Below are positions 54,825 through 63,602 of a stretch of DNA of 64,000 nt, in pieces; position 1 is the stretch's first letter, and each line of letters opens with the position of its first letter. The DNA is from Sunxiuqinia sp965372405 (GTDB lineage: Bacteria > Bacteroidota > Bacteroidia > Bacteroidales > Prolixibacteraceae). The notes beneath the pieces are model-generated. The model searched no databases. It saw only the letters and a list, made by a program, of their open reading frames with translations, and was not told where the DNA came from. The stretch lies in the NCBI GenBank assembly GCA_965372405.1, contig CBDVCE010000001.1, positions 1-64,000 on the forward strand, in the 5' to 3' direction. Made by a program: the position numbers and the translations under genes.

Positions 54825-55371
54825 TCAATCATTAATTTGCTCGGATTGGAAATACAAGCTTCGGTTTAAAAAAGGGATTAATGCTAGAATAACCGCCTGA
54901 TGATATAAAGTTTCACGTGTAATCAAATCATTGCTGAGTAAACCAACAGCACCATTTTGTTGCTTTGAGTTTCGCTTTTGAAACACCTGATCATCAGCAT
55001 CGCCTAACTCCAACTCCTTCAGCTATTAGTTGAGCAACTTTGGGAGGTAAACAAAAGCTTCCGGTTCGCGCTTTTGAAAATCGTTCACCGTCAGTAATTA
55101 CAATCCATGCAAAAGCTAATAATTGATTACCATTAGTTTGAATTCCTCCTTCAATACCAATAAAATAATTGGCATCTGAATCTAATTTCGCCGCATTCTT
55201 AGCCCTATTCATAGCCCCTTGCAAAGTTTCTTTATCAGATTTGGGCTGATCTGAAACGTAGGAATCTACAGTAACGCCGACAATATCAATGCCTTGTTTC
55301 AAACAAGTCTCGAATGCAGATTGAACAGAATTAATTTTCACAGGATTGTGAGATGCGACAACAACTTTCAT
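54825..55371 (-). pseudogene. DUF84 inosine/xanthosine triphosphatase, broken by a +1 frameshift
   Basis: The first 120 codons (MKVVVASHNPVKINSVQ, NYFIGIEGGI, ARTGSFCLPP) are a YjjX/DUF84 house-cleaning NTPase. The frame then runs to a stop at 54994 with the tail GVGVRRC. The missing C-terminus ELGDADDQVFQKRNSKQQNG continues in another frame to 54825 and would give about 180 residues, the normal length. Reading GTTGAGTTAGGC instead of GTTGGAGTTAGGC restores one frame (E-G-V-E-L-G-D-A), so one extra G near 55010-55011 explains the break. It could be a true mutation or a sequencing error. The family removes deaminated purine nucleotides. Confidence 0.85.
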
Positions 55372-55444
55372 AAAAAACTGTTATTAATGATTTTGAAACA
55401 TTAAATCTAGTTTTACTATTTTTAACAATCAAACTTAATAAAAT

Positions 55445-55894
55445 ATGATCATACGGAAAGCAATTCCAGAAGATGCTCCTGCAATTATTGATTTTCAAAT
55501 CAGGATGGCATTTGAAACTGAAAATATCCACTTAGATAAATCGATAGTCACCAAAGGAGTTGATGCTGTTTTTGCAGATTCCTCAAAGGGAACCTATTAT
55601 ATTGCTGAGAAAAATTGGGAAGTAGTTGGGTCACTTCTTACAACATATGAATGGAGCGACTGGAGAAATGGCACTGTAATATGGATACAATCAGTTTTTG
55701 TAATTCCTGAATATAGGAAACGAGGTATTTACAAAACACTTTTTCAACATATTAGCAACCTGGTGAAAAATGATAAAAACCTGAAAGGCATTCGACTTTA
55801 TGTCGAGAAAACAAATGAGACAGCCCATAAAGTTTACGAAAAATCAGGACTAAATCCAGACCATTACGAACTCTACGAATGGTTAAAAGAATAA
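55445..55894 (+). CDS. GNAT family N-acetyltransferase
   Basis: 149 residues. IRKAIPEDAPAIIDFQIRMAFETE at the start, SVFVIPEYRKRGIYKTLFQHI (acetyl-CoA-binding motif A, RKRGIY) and LYVEKTNETAHKVYEKSGL are classic GNAT blocks. The substrate is unknown. It is followed three bases later by the rubrerythrin-VIT1 gene, suggesting co-transcription. Confidence 0.85.
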   Translation: MIIRKAIPEDAPAIIDFQIRMAFETENIHLDKSIVTKGVDAVFADSSKGTYYIAEKNWEVVGSLLTTYEWSDWRNGTVIWIQSVFVIPEYRKRGIYKTLFQHISNLVKNDKNLKGIRLYVEKTNETAHKVYEKSGLNPDHYELYEWLKE

Positions 55895-55897
55895 TCA

Positions 55898-56779
55898 ATG
55901 GAACGCAAACCATTATCACCCGAAACAAGAAGGCAGCTTATTGTTGCTCAACGAAACGAGCTTACCGAATATCATATCTACAAACGCTTATCAAAGAATA
56001 TTAAAGATAGGGACAATGCTAAGGTTTTAGACAAAATTGCTGAAGATGAACTGAGGCATTATGAAATCTGGAAGAAATATACTGATCGTGAAGTTGAGCC
56101 AAGCCGATGGGAAATTTGGAAATTCTATTGGATATCCAGGATTTTTGGAATCACTTTCGGGATAAAACTAATGGAACGTGGCGAAGAAAAAGCTCAAATC
56201 AACTATGAACAGATTGCATTGGAAATTCCTGAAGCAACTCAAGTTAAGGATGAAGAAAATGATCATGAGCAGGAGTTAATCGAGATGATCAAAGAAGATA
56301 AGCTTGAGCACATCGGGTCTATTGTACTCGGACTAAATGATGCCCTTGTTGAAATTTTAGGAACCCTTGCTGGATTAACCTTTGCCTTTCAAAAAGGAAA
56401 CCTCGTTGCCCTTGCCGGAATTATTGTAGGTATTGCAGGAGCACTTTCCATGTCATCATCAGAATATCTTTCTCATAAATCCGAAGGCAATCATCAGGGG
56501 GCAATAAAACCAGCAATTTTCACTGGCCTCGCCTACATTGTTGCGGTTGTATTTTTGGTAGCTCCTTTCCTCATTTTTACTTCACCATTTATCGCATTAA
56601 TTGTAGCTGTAATTGACTCAATCTTTGTGGTATTTGTATATAGTTATTACATTTCTGTAGCCAAAGATCAGCCTTTCCGAAAACGTTTTTTTGAAATGGT
56701 TGCTTTAAGTACAGCTGTTGGTCTTTTATCTTTTGGGTTGGGCTATTTGGTTCGAATTATTTTTGGGATTGAGATTTAA
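55898..56779 (+). CDS. rubrerythrin-VIT1/CCC1 fusion, probable Fe/Mn exporter (MbfA-like)
   Basis: 293 residues. Residues 1-140 form a ferritin-like helical domain with di-iron type motifs (NELTEYHIYKRL, EDELRHYEIW, GEEKAQINYEQI, NDHEQELIEM). The rest is a VIT1-type transporter of about five helices, starting LEHIGSIVLGLNDALVEILGTLAG and including SMSSSEYLS. Such fusions (MbfA) oxidise or sense iron in the cytoplasm and export it through the membrane domain. The likely role is iron or manganese detoxification. Confidence 0.82.
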   Translation: MERKPLSPETRRQLIVAQRNELTEYHIYKRLSKNIKDRDNAKVLDKIAEDELRHYEIWKKYTDREVEPSRWEIWKFYWISRIFGITFGIKLMERGEEKAQINYEQIALEIPEATQVKDEENDHEQELIEMIKEDKLEHIGSIVLGLNDALVEILGTLAGLTFAFQKGNLVALAGIIVGIAGALSMSSSEYLSHKSEGNHQGAIKPAIFTGLAYIVAVVFLVAPFLIFTSPFIALIVAVIDSIFVVFVYSYYISVAKDQPFRKRFFEMVALSTAVGLLSFGLGYLVRIIFGIEI

Positions 56780-56811
56780 ATTCTTCTTTTGAAAATTCTT
56801 AAATTTTTATT

Positions 56812-57486
56812 GTGAGCTATTATTTAAATCGATTAATCCTCGAAGGCGAACATCAAAAACAGGATTTCAAGTTTTGCGTAAATAATTCCAAAAAGATTGC
56901 TAAATCTTTGGTTGCTTTTGCAAATACTGATGGGGGTAAACTTCTTCTTGGAGTAAAAAATAATGGCACAATTGCAGGTGTGCGATCTGAAGAAGAGTAT
57001 TATATGATTGAATCCGCTGCTAAGATATTTAGCAAACCTGAGATCTCTTTTGAAACGAAACAGCATTTTGCAGATGGCAAAACAGTTCTTGAAGTAACCA
57101 TTAGAGAAAGCAAAGCCAAACCTCACTACGCTAAAGATGAAAGCGGGAAATGGTTAGCCTATTATCGTCAACATGATGAAAACCGATTAGCCAACAAAGT
57201 TTTAATTGAAGTATGGAAAAAAGAAAATAGCAAAAAGGGGATCTTCATAAAATACACTGACACTGAAAAAACATTGCTTGATTATCTCGAAAATAATGAA
57301 TCCATCAGCCTCTCCGCTTTTTCAAGAAAAGCACGGATTACGCTTAAAGATGCTGAACGAATCATATCAGATTTTATCGTACTTGGTATTCTTAAAATTC
57401 AGCAAACGGAAGAAAACTTACGCTATATGCTTGATGAAGATTTTGATCGAGATACATGGGAAAATAATGATTTCAAATCAAGCTGA
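56812..57486 (+). CDS. AlbA_2 (Schlafen-like) domain putative DNA-binding protein
   Basis: 224 residues from a GTG start; no ATG lies near. EGEHQKQDFKF and SLVAFANTDGGKLLLGVKNNGTIAGV are the hallmarks of the AlbA_2 domain found in many regulators. After a linker, the C-terminal roughly 80 residues (TLLDYLENNESISLSAFSRKARITLKDAERIISDFIVLGIL) look like a winged helix. This is probably a transcription factor of unknown target. A strong terminator follows at 57541. Confidence 0.78.
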   Translation: MSYYLNRLILEGEHQKQDFKFCVNNSKKIAKSLVAFANTDGGKLLLGVKNNGTIAGVRSEEEYYMIESAAKIFSKPEISFETKQHFADGKTVLEVTIRESKAKPHYAKDESGKWLAYYRQHDENRLANKVLIEVWKKENSKKGIFIKYTDTEKTLLDYLENNESISLSAFSRKARITLKDAERIISDFIVLGILKIQQTEENLRYMLDEDFDRDTWENNDFKSS

Positions 57487-57540
57487 TAAAAAATGGCTAT
57501 ACGGCTTCTACAGATTCTGTTACTTAGCATCAGGTTATTA

Positions 57541-57592
57541 AGTAAAAAACTATTGAAAGGAAGACAGTTTCTTTCAATAGTTTTTTACTTTT
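57541..57592 (+). terminator. strong intrinsic terminator after AlbA_2 gene
   Basis: AGTAAAAAACTATTGAAAG (57541-57559) pairs perfectly with 57571-57589 around an 11-base loop, and T-rich sequence follows. The long A/T arms make it functional on both strands. Confidence 0.85.
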
Positions 57593-57621
57593 AATGCCTT
57601 TATTGAATTAAACTGGTGCTT

Positions 57622-58566
57622 ATGAATTCGCTGGAAGCTCTCGATCATGTACGCTTAAATTTCTCTGCCTCTGGTTTATTTTTTTTAAACATTGCCTTAG
57701 CTTTTATCATGTTTGGTGTTGCTTTGGATATTCGCATTGATGATTTCAAGGCAGTAATTCAAAAACCAAAATCGGCCATTACCGGAATTATATCTCAGTT
57801 TCTTTTATTGCCTTTTCTCACTTTCCTGCTGGTCATACTTATTAAACCTACTCCAACTGTTGCCTTAGGAATGATATTAGTGGCTTCATGTCCAGGTGGA
57901 AATATTTCCAATTTCATGAGTTCAATGGCAAAGGCGAATGCTGCATTATCTGTAAGCTTAACAGCATTTGCCACCTTGAGTGCTATTTTCATGACTCCTA
58001 TGAATTTTGCAATTTGGGGAGACTTTTATATCAAACTCTATAATGCCTCGGCAGCTCAGGATATACTCAGACCACTTGAAATTGATAAGCTTCAGATGTT
58101 TCAAACCGTATTTATTTTATTGGGAATTCCAGTTATTCTGGGTTTAATATTTTCAGCTAAACTTCCGAAAATAACTGATCGCATCAAAAAGCCAATTAAA
58201 ACCGGATCAATCCTATTTTTTATTGTGATGGTAATCGCCATGCTTTCTGCAAACTTTTCTCAGTTCACGAAGTTTGTCCATTTGGTATTCTTTATCGTAC
58301 TCCTTCATAATGCTCTGGCACTTGGTACTGGCTTTATTTTTAGTACAATTCTTAAACGTCCCCGGATTGACCGGCGCGCTATTACCATTGAAACAGGTAT
58401 TCAAAACTCAGGTTTAGCACTTGCACTCATGTTTAATCCCAAAATATTTCCACCTGAGCTTGAACTTGGAGGAATGGCTGTAATTGCAGCTTGGTGGGGA
58501 ATTTGGCATATTATTAGTGGTTTGGCAATGGCCACACTTTGGTCTAAAAAATCCATTTTAGCCTGA
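57622..58566 (+). CDS. bile acid:sodium symporter (BASS) family transporter
   Basis: 314 residues from MNSLEALDHVRLN; a GTG two codons upstream is also possible. It has about nine or ten membrane helices. FGVALDIRIDDF, ASCPGGNISNFMSSMAKANAALSVSLTA and the crossing segment ETGIQNSGLALAL are BASS signatures that form the sodium sites. The substrate is unlikely to be a bile acid in a free-living species. Organic anions or pantoate-like acids are possible. It is one base upstream of the next gene. Confidence 0.85.
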   Translation: MNSLEALDHVRLNFSASGLFFLNIALAFIMFGVALDIRIDDFKAVIQKPKSAITGIISQFLLLPFLTFLLVILIKPTPTVALGMILVASCPGGNISNFMSSMAKANAALSVSLTAFATLSAIFMTPMNFAIWGDFYIKLYNASAAQDILRPLEIDKLQMFQTVFILLGIPVILGLIFSAKLPKITDRIKKPIKTGSILFFIVMVIAMLSANFSQFTKFVHLVFFIVLLHNALALGTGFIFSTILKRPRIDRRAITIETGIQNSGLALALMFNPKIFPPELELGGMAVIAAWWGIWHIISGLAMATLWSKKSILA

Positions 58567-58567
58567 T

Positions 58568-59908
58568 ATGGGAAAGTGGTCATTTGGATACGCAGTAATA
58601 AAGGGATACACTCAGATTGCATTTTGGTTGAGTCACAGAAATGTTACGGTTCTGGGAAAAGAGAATATCCCTAAAAATGAGCCTATAATATTTTCGCCAA
58701 ATCATCAAAATGCATTAATGGATCCCTTGTCCGTTTCGTGCACTAGCAATACACAGCCCGTATGGCTTGCCCGAGCAGATATTTTCCAATCCAAATTTGT
58801 CAATGCAATCCTTCATCTTTTAAAGATACTGCCTGTTTACCGAATTCGTGATGGAAAAGAAAACCTTGGGAAAAATGAAAATATATTCAATAAAGCCATT
58901 CAGGTTTTGGAAAACAATAAAGCCATTGCACTATTCCCTGAAGCTGCACATTCGGGCAAAAGACAAATGGTTTCTCACAAGAAAGCAGTACCACGAATTG
59001 CTTTTCTGACTGAAGAAAAAAATGATTTCAAATTGGGGTTGAAAATTGTGCCAGTTGGTATTTATTATAGCCACTACTGGCATTTCAATCGTAGTGTATT
59101 GATTAATTATGGAGAACCCATTAATCTATCTGATTATAAAAGCATCTACCAAAAAAGTGAGCATCAGGCAACCATGAACCTGAAAAAAGATATCTTTTCA
59201 GCCATTGAGAAATTAAGTATTGAGATTAAGAGTAAAGAGAATTACGACAATTATGAGATACTTCGTGAGATGCTTGGAGATGATTTCGAAACCAAAAAAA
59301 AATGGCATAAATATAAAGAAGCAAATCGTTTCTACTCTGATAAGAAGTTGATTAAATTATTGGAACGAAAAGAAAAAGAAAAGCCACAAGAGTTTGAAGA
59401 ATTACACAACAAGCTTAATAATTATCGGAAATTACTGAAGGGAAATGGCATCGAGAGTTCTTCTATTTCGTTAGCAAACGAATCTCTTTCATTTGTTCTT
59501 CTTCAATTAATAATTGGAGTCATTGCACTTCCTTTAATGATTGCAGGCATTCTTATTTTTGCCATTCCATTTTTAATTCCTCATTGGTATATTCGAAAAA
59601 AAGTGACCGATGATACCTTCATAAGTACTTTTCAGTTTGTTGCTGGTTTAATCACTCATTTCCTATTCTTCACTTTCGCTTTCTTCCTTTTTGTTTTAAT
59701 TAATAAGAGTTTAATAATCTCAGTACTATTTGTAATAGGAAGCATTATAATTGGCAAACTTGCTTACCGCATCCTCGAAATTTGGAAAAAGGTTCTCAGT
59801 TATATCGGATATCAAATAAAGAAATATAAAAACAACGAAACATTCAATAAAATAGAAGAGTCTAGAGCTGATTGCAAACAAATTGCTGAACACTTTTTAA
59901 TTGATTGA
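58568..59908 (+). CDS. PlsC-like acyltransferase with C-terminal membrane domain
   Basis: 446 residues. Acyltransferase blocks are seen: SPNHQNALMDPLS (His and Asp five residues apart), LPVYRIRDGKEN, IALFPEAAH and KIVPVGIYYSH. A charged helical middle part follows, then two or three hydrophobic helices (LLQLIIGVIALPLMIAGILIF, FVAGLITHFLFFTFAFFLF, IISVLFVIGSIIIG). It is probably a lysophospholipid or glycerol-3-phosphate acyltransferase of the inner membrane. It starts right after the BASS gene, suggesting one transcript. Confidence 0.82.
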   Translation: MGKWSFGYAVIKGYTQIAFWLSHRNVTVLGKENIPKNEPIIFSPNHQNALMDPLSVSCTSNTQPVWLARADIFQSKFVNAILHLLKILPVYRIRDGKENLGKNENIFNKAIQVLENNKAIALFPEAAHSGKRQMVSHKKAVPRIAFLTEEKNDFKLGLKIVPVGIYYSHYWHFNRSVLINYGEPINLSDYKSIYQKSEHQATMNLKKDIFSAIEKLSIEIKSKENYDNYEILREMLGDDFETKKKWHKYKEANRFYSDKKLIKLLERKEKEKPQEFEELHNKLNNYRKLLKGNGIESSSISLANESLSFVLLQLIIGVIALPLMIAGILIFAIPFLIPHWYIRKKVTDDTFISTFQFVAGLITHFLFFTFAFFLFVLINKSLIISVLFVIGSIIIGKLAYRILEIWKKVLSYIGYQIKKYKNNETFNKIEESRADCKQIAEHFLID

Positions 59909-59915
59909 ATTTTAC

Positions 59916-59923
59916 TAGTTTTG
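59916..59923 (+). promoter_or_regulatory. -7 promoter element of mntP
   Basis: TAGTTTTG is an exact TAnnTTTG element eight bases after the stop of the acyltransferase gene and 20 bases before the mntP ATG. The -33 match is weak. Confidence 0.4.
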
Positions 59924-59942
59924 CTCGTGAAAAATTGATGGG

Positions 59943-60506
59943 ATGGATTTACTAACTGTATTTATTATAGCGATCGGATTATCATTTGATTCGTTTGCTG
60001 TCTCAATTATTAGTGGATTAAGTATTCCCAAAATTCGTTTTTTTCAGGCTGCCCGTCTAGCAATTATATTTGCAACTTTTCAAGCCCTTATGCCTCTGGT
60101 TGGGTGGTTACTCCAAAGTAGTATAAAAGATTTAATTGAACCCGTTGATCATTGGGTGGCATTTGCAATCCTATCATTGGTTGGCGGCAAAATGATCATG
60201 GAGAATTTAATCGGGAAAAATGAAAAGGAGATCAAAGATCCACTCCGATTCCGTGTAGCCATTGTTCTTGCTATTGTTACCAGCATTGATGCATTGGCTG
60301 TTGGCTTTACCTTGGGAATTATAATTGAACAGTTTATTACAGCCATTTTAATAATTGGAGGTGTTACCTTTATAGCTTCAATGACCGGTGTTCTTATTGG
60401 GAAAAAAACAGGCCCAAAGATTAATAAGTATGCTGAGATCATTGGAGGAATAATTTTATTTTCAATTGGTGCTAAAATTTTGATTGAACATTTGCTGTCA
60501 GTTTGA
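59943..60506 (+). CDS. mntP: manganese efflux pump MntP
   Basis: 187 residues, six membrane helices. IGLSFDSFAVSIISGL and its internal duplicate VTSIDALAVGFTLGI carry the paired Asp residues needed for Mn export, and GGKMIMENL is a further family block. Length matches MntP. No manganese riboswitch is visible upstream. Together with the rubrerythrin-VIT1 fusion it gives this region two metal-export genes. Confidence 0.9.
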   Translation: MDLLTVFIIAIGLSFDSFAVSIISGLSIPKIRFFQAARLAIIFATFQALMPLVGWLLQSSIKDLIEPVDHWVAFAILSLVGGKMIMENLIGKNEKEIKDPLRFRVAIVLAIVTSIDALAVGFTLGIIIEQFITAILIIGGVTFIASMTGVLIGKKTGPKINKYAEIIGGIILFSIGAKILIEHLLSV

Positions 60507-60534
60507 TTATGTTTATTAATTTTACATTCATCAA

Positions 60535-62343
60535 ATGAATTACGAAATTGGATCATATATAATCACTCTGTTACCACTAATTCTTGTAGCTACTGGGATT
60601 CTTGGTTTATTAATAAGCGCTTACCTGCTTCAGTTTCGGAAATCTCCAGGCATTTTTTTCTTGTCACTCATGCAAATATTTACTGCCATATGGGCTATTT
60701 GTTGTGGATTTGAATATGCTGCCACCATTTTGAGTGTTAAACTTTTATGGGCTAAACTCTCCTATCTAGGAATTGCTTTTACTCCAGTTTGTTTTTTATT
60801 TTTTGCATTAAGTTTTTCATCAAAAGAAAACTTAATCACCAAGCAAATCAAGACCATTCTAATTGCAATTCCGGTATTTTTCATTCTCATGGTTTTCACA
60901 AATGACTACCATCATCTCCATTGGCAGTCTGCAGCTATAAATCCACAAAACAATACAACACTTTATGAACATGGTATTTCATTCTGGATGTTTTTCATTT
61001 TCACTTATACCTTGCTTTTAATTAGCGTTGTAAACATTATGCAGTTGCTGCTGCGTTTTCCAGAATATTTTCAATCACAAATAGTCATTCTCATTTTAGC
61101 ATGCTTCCTTCCAGTTTCAGGAAATGTTATGTATTTGTTTGATATTAATCCGGTGTCGGGTTTTGACTGGACTCCTATTTGTTTTCTCCTTTCGGGAATA
61201 ATGCTTGCATACATCAATTTGAAATACGGAATTTTCAATCTGGTTCCGTTTGCACGGAATAAGATCATCGACTTAATGCCAGATGGCGTAATGGTACTTG
61301 ACCGTTTGGGTCGAATTGCGGATGTTAATCCTTCATTCCTGAAGCTAACGAATAAATCAATCAAAGAGGTTCTAGGGAAAAGAGTTGAGAACGCAATTCC
61401 AAAAATGAAAAACTTCATTGATCAAATTAATGAGAACAATCAAATTGAACAGATGGAGATCTCTACTGAGATTAACGAACAAAAACATTCAATTGATATC
61501 AGAATCACTCCTTTATACGATAAACGACTACTATATTCCGGAAGGCTTGTTGTTTTACGTGATATAACTGAAAGAACTCAAAACGAGAATGAAACGATTG
61601 TTACCAACAAACAACTGAAAGAAGAGATTACCGAAAAAGAAAAGCTAATTGTTGATTTGGATGCCTTTGCCCATACTGTAGCTCATGATTTAAAGAACAT
61701 GATTGGTGCAATTATTACCTGTACAGATATCATGTATATGGAAATGGACAAAAAGAACGAAGAAGGCATGCGAGAGGTTAATGAGCTCATTCAGCTTTCA
61801 GCAAATAAAACACTTCACATTACCAAGGAACTACTTACTTTAGCCAGTGTTCGACAGCAAGATGTAAAAAGCACCGAGGTAAACATGGGACATATTGTGA
61901 AAGAGAGTATTTCCCGCATAAAAGACATGATTGAAACCAGCAAAGCGCAAATCACCATTCCTGAGAGCTGGCCTACTGCACTTGGTTATCATCCATGGAT
62001 TGAGGAAGTTTGGGTAAATTACCTAAGCAACGCCATTAAATATGGAGGAACCCCTCCTGTTATTGAAATGGGTGCAGACCAACTTCCTTTGCAACAAATG
62101 GTTCGTTTCTGGATTAAAGACAATGGCAAAGGTCTAAGTCAAGATGAACAGAAACAGCTTTTCGTAAAATTTTCGAGGCTTGATCCAACTCGGGCTGAAG
62201 GACACGGACTCGGTTTATCAATTGTGAAGCGCATTGTTGATAAACTTGGTGGAGAGGTTGGTGTTTTAAGCAATGCCGCGAAAGGTGAAGGATCAGTTTT
62301 CTACTTTACCCTACCCTCAAAATCGACCCTTTGGGACGATTAA
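60535..62343 (+). CDS. sensor histidine kinase with N-terminal 7TM and PAS domains
   Basis: 602 residues. Seven hydrophobic segments in residues 8-235 match the HisK 7TM input module. A PAS domain follows (DLMPDGVMVLDRLGRIADVN), then HisKA with VAHDLKNM (phospho-acceptor His384) and a HATPase with WVNYLSNAIKYG (N box), KDNGKGLS (G1) and GHGLGLSIVKRI (G2). No response regulator is adjacent, so it is an orphan kinase. The signal is unknown. Confidence 0.88.
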   Translation: MNYEIGSYIITLLPLILVATGILGLLISAYLLQFRKSPGIFFLSLMQIFTAIWAICCGFEYAATILSVKLLWAKLSYLGIAFTPVCFLFFALSFSSKENLITKQIKTILIAIPVFFILMVFTNDYHHLHWQSAAINPQNNTTLYEHGISFWMFFIFTYTLLLISVVNIMQLLLRFPEYFQSQIVILILACFLPVSGNVMYLFDINPVSGFDWTPICFLLSGIMLAYINLKYGIFNLVPFARNKIIDLMPDGVMVLDRLGRIADVNPSFLKLTNKSIKEVLGKRVENAIPKMKNFIDQINENNQIEQMEISTEINEQKHSIDIRITPLYDKRLLYSGRLVVLRDITERTQNENETIVTNKQLKEEITEKEKLIVDLDAFAHTVAHDLKNMIGAIITCTDIMYMEMDKKNEEGMREVNELIQLSANKTLHITKELLTLASVRQQDVKSTEVNMGHIVKESISRIKDMIETSKAQITIPESWPTALGYHPWIEEVWVNYLSNAIKYGGTPPVIEMGADQLPLQQMVRFWIKDNGKGLSQDEQKQLFVKFSRLDPTRAEGHGLGLSIVKRIVDKLGGEVGVLSNAAKGEGSVFYFTLPSKSTLWDD

Positions 62344-62409
62344 ATCATTGCACACAGCTAGGCTAGTAATAGTCAGCTTAGCATCAATAAATTCAATCTT
62401 TTCAGCAAT

Positions 62410-63489
62410 ATGGAGAACCTAAAAGATACCCTTTACAAAACTGAACTCATTGAAAATCTAGCTGACGAACTTTCTAAAGCTTACCCTACATTTTCAAAAA
62501 AGGATTTTATTAAAGCTGTTTTTTCTTCCGAGTGGAAATCATTGGAGTTAAAACAACGCATGCGCCATATTACCCATAGATTGCACGATTTTCTTCCCAA
62601 AGAATATGATCGGGCTATTGAGATTCTAATGGCAACAAGTACGAAAGTCAGTGGTTTTATGGCGATGTCATATTCTGATTTTGTTGAAGTTTACGGACAG
62701 GGAGATTGGAACTTGTCGATGGAAGCATTAGCTTGTTTTACCAAGAGTTGTTCTTCTGAATTTGCAATACGTCCTTTTTTAGATGCCAAACCCAAAGAAG
62801 GGATGAAACAAATGTTGCTTTGGTCTACGGATGAAAATGAGCATGTTCGCCGTTTTTCCAGTGAAGGCTGCCGCCCTCGCCTGCCTTGGGGAATGGCGCT
62901 TAAAAAGTTTATTGCTGATCCTTCATCCATATTGCCTATTCTTGAAAATTTGAAGGATGATTCTTCGGAATATGTTCGAAAAAGTGTAGCCAATAACTTG
63001 AATGACATTTCAAAAGACCACCCAGACACAGTCCTTAATATTTGTGAAAGCTGGCAGGGTAAATCAAAAAATACCGACTGGATTATTAAACACGCCTGTC
63101 GCACATTATTGAAGAGGGGGAACAAAAGGGCAATGATCTTATTTGGTTTTGGTGATCCAAAGAATATTGAGGTATCTGGATTTAAAGCTGAAAAGAAGAA
63201 ACTAAAGATTGGTGAGCAAACAGCTTTTCATTTTGAGATTTCGGTAGATGAAAAGCAAAAAAAGAAACTCCGAATAGAATACAAGGTGCATTTTGTAAAA
63301 GCCTCTGGAAAAACATCGCCCAAAGTTTTTCAGATCAGTGAAAAAGAATGGCTCCCTGATAATCATATCGTAAAGTTTAAACACGATTTTCAAGAGCGAA
63401 CAACACGAAAACATTACCCCGGAGAACATCGGATTGAGATTATTGTGAATGGCGATGTAAAAGCATATTCAGAAATTGAACTTGTTTAA
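62410..63489 (+). CDS. DNA alkylation repair glycosylase AlkC (HEAT-like) with C-terminal Ig-like domain
   Basis: 359 residues. Residues 1-240 are HEAT-like helical repeats with SSEWKSLELKQRMRHIT, ENEHVRRFSSEGCRPRLPW and DSSEYVRKSVANNLNDISKDHP, the conserved DNA-contacting blocks of AlkC. The last roughly 105 residues are beta-rich (LKIGEQTAFHFEISVDEK, RKHYPGEHRIEIIVNG), matching the Ig-like domain of the AlkC-alpha subgroup. It removes 3-methyladenine and similar lesions without base flipping. A cytosolic enzyme, it stands alone between the kinase and a helicase. Confidence 0.85.
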   Translation: MENLKDTLYKTELIENLADELSKAYPTFSKKDFIKAVFSSEWKSLELKQRMRHITHRLHDFLPKEYDRAIEILMATSTKVSGFMAMSYSDFVEVYGQGDWNLSMEALACFTKSCSSEFAIRPFLDAKPKEGMKQMLLWSTDENEHVRRFSSEGCRPRLPWGMALKKFIADPSSILPILENLKDDSSEYVRKSVANNLNDISKDHPDTVLNICESWQGKSKNTDWIIKHACRTLLKRGNKRAMILFGFGDPKNIEVSGFKAEKKKLKIGEQTAFHFEISVDEKQKKKLRIEYKVHFVKASGKTSPKVFQISEKEWLPDNHIVKFKHDFQERTTRKHYPGEHRIEIIVNGDVKAYSEIELV

Positions 63490-63602
63490 AAAGAATGTAC
63501 TTCACCCTGTCCGGCAGTTGCCAGATCTGTGTCTGTTTTTGTTCGAACGAGATTCTGAAACAATTCCGATAACAATCGGAACGGAATGACTACAAACTTC
63601 AA
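63490..63602. other. short intergenic stretch with small hairpin
   Basis: 113 bases between convergent genes. TTCCGAT-AACA-ATCGGAA (63564-63581) is a 7-bp stem with a 4-base loop and no long T-run. It may be a weak terminator or a dispersed repeat. Confidence 0.35.

Noticed and set aside
54909..54924. parS-like GTTTCACGTG
   Set aside because: Only about 12 of 16 bases match the consensus, it is far from parAB, and it encodes the conserved I-T-R-E-T segment of the DUF84 protein, so coding constraint explains it.
59850..59945. Manganese riboswitch (yybP-ykoY) before mntP
   Set aside because: The gap is only 34 bases, too short, and no conserved loops are seen.
63564..63581. TTCCGAT hairpin as a strong terminator
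   Set aside because: The stem is only 7 bp and lacks a U-run on either strand.
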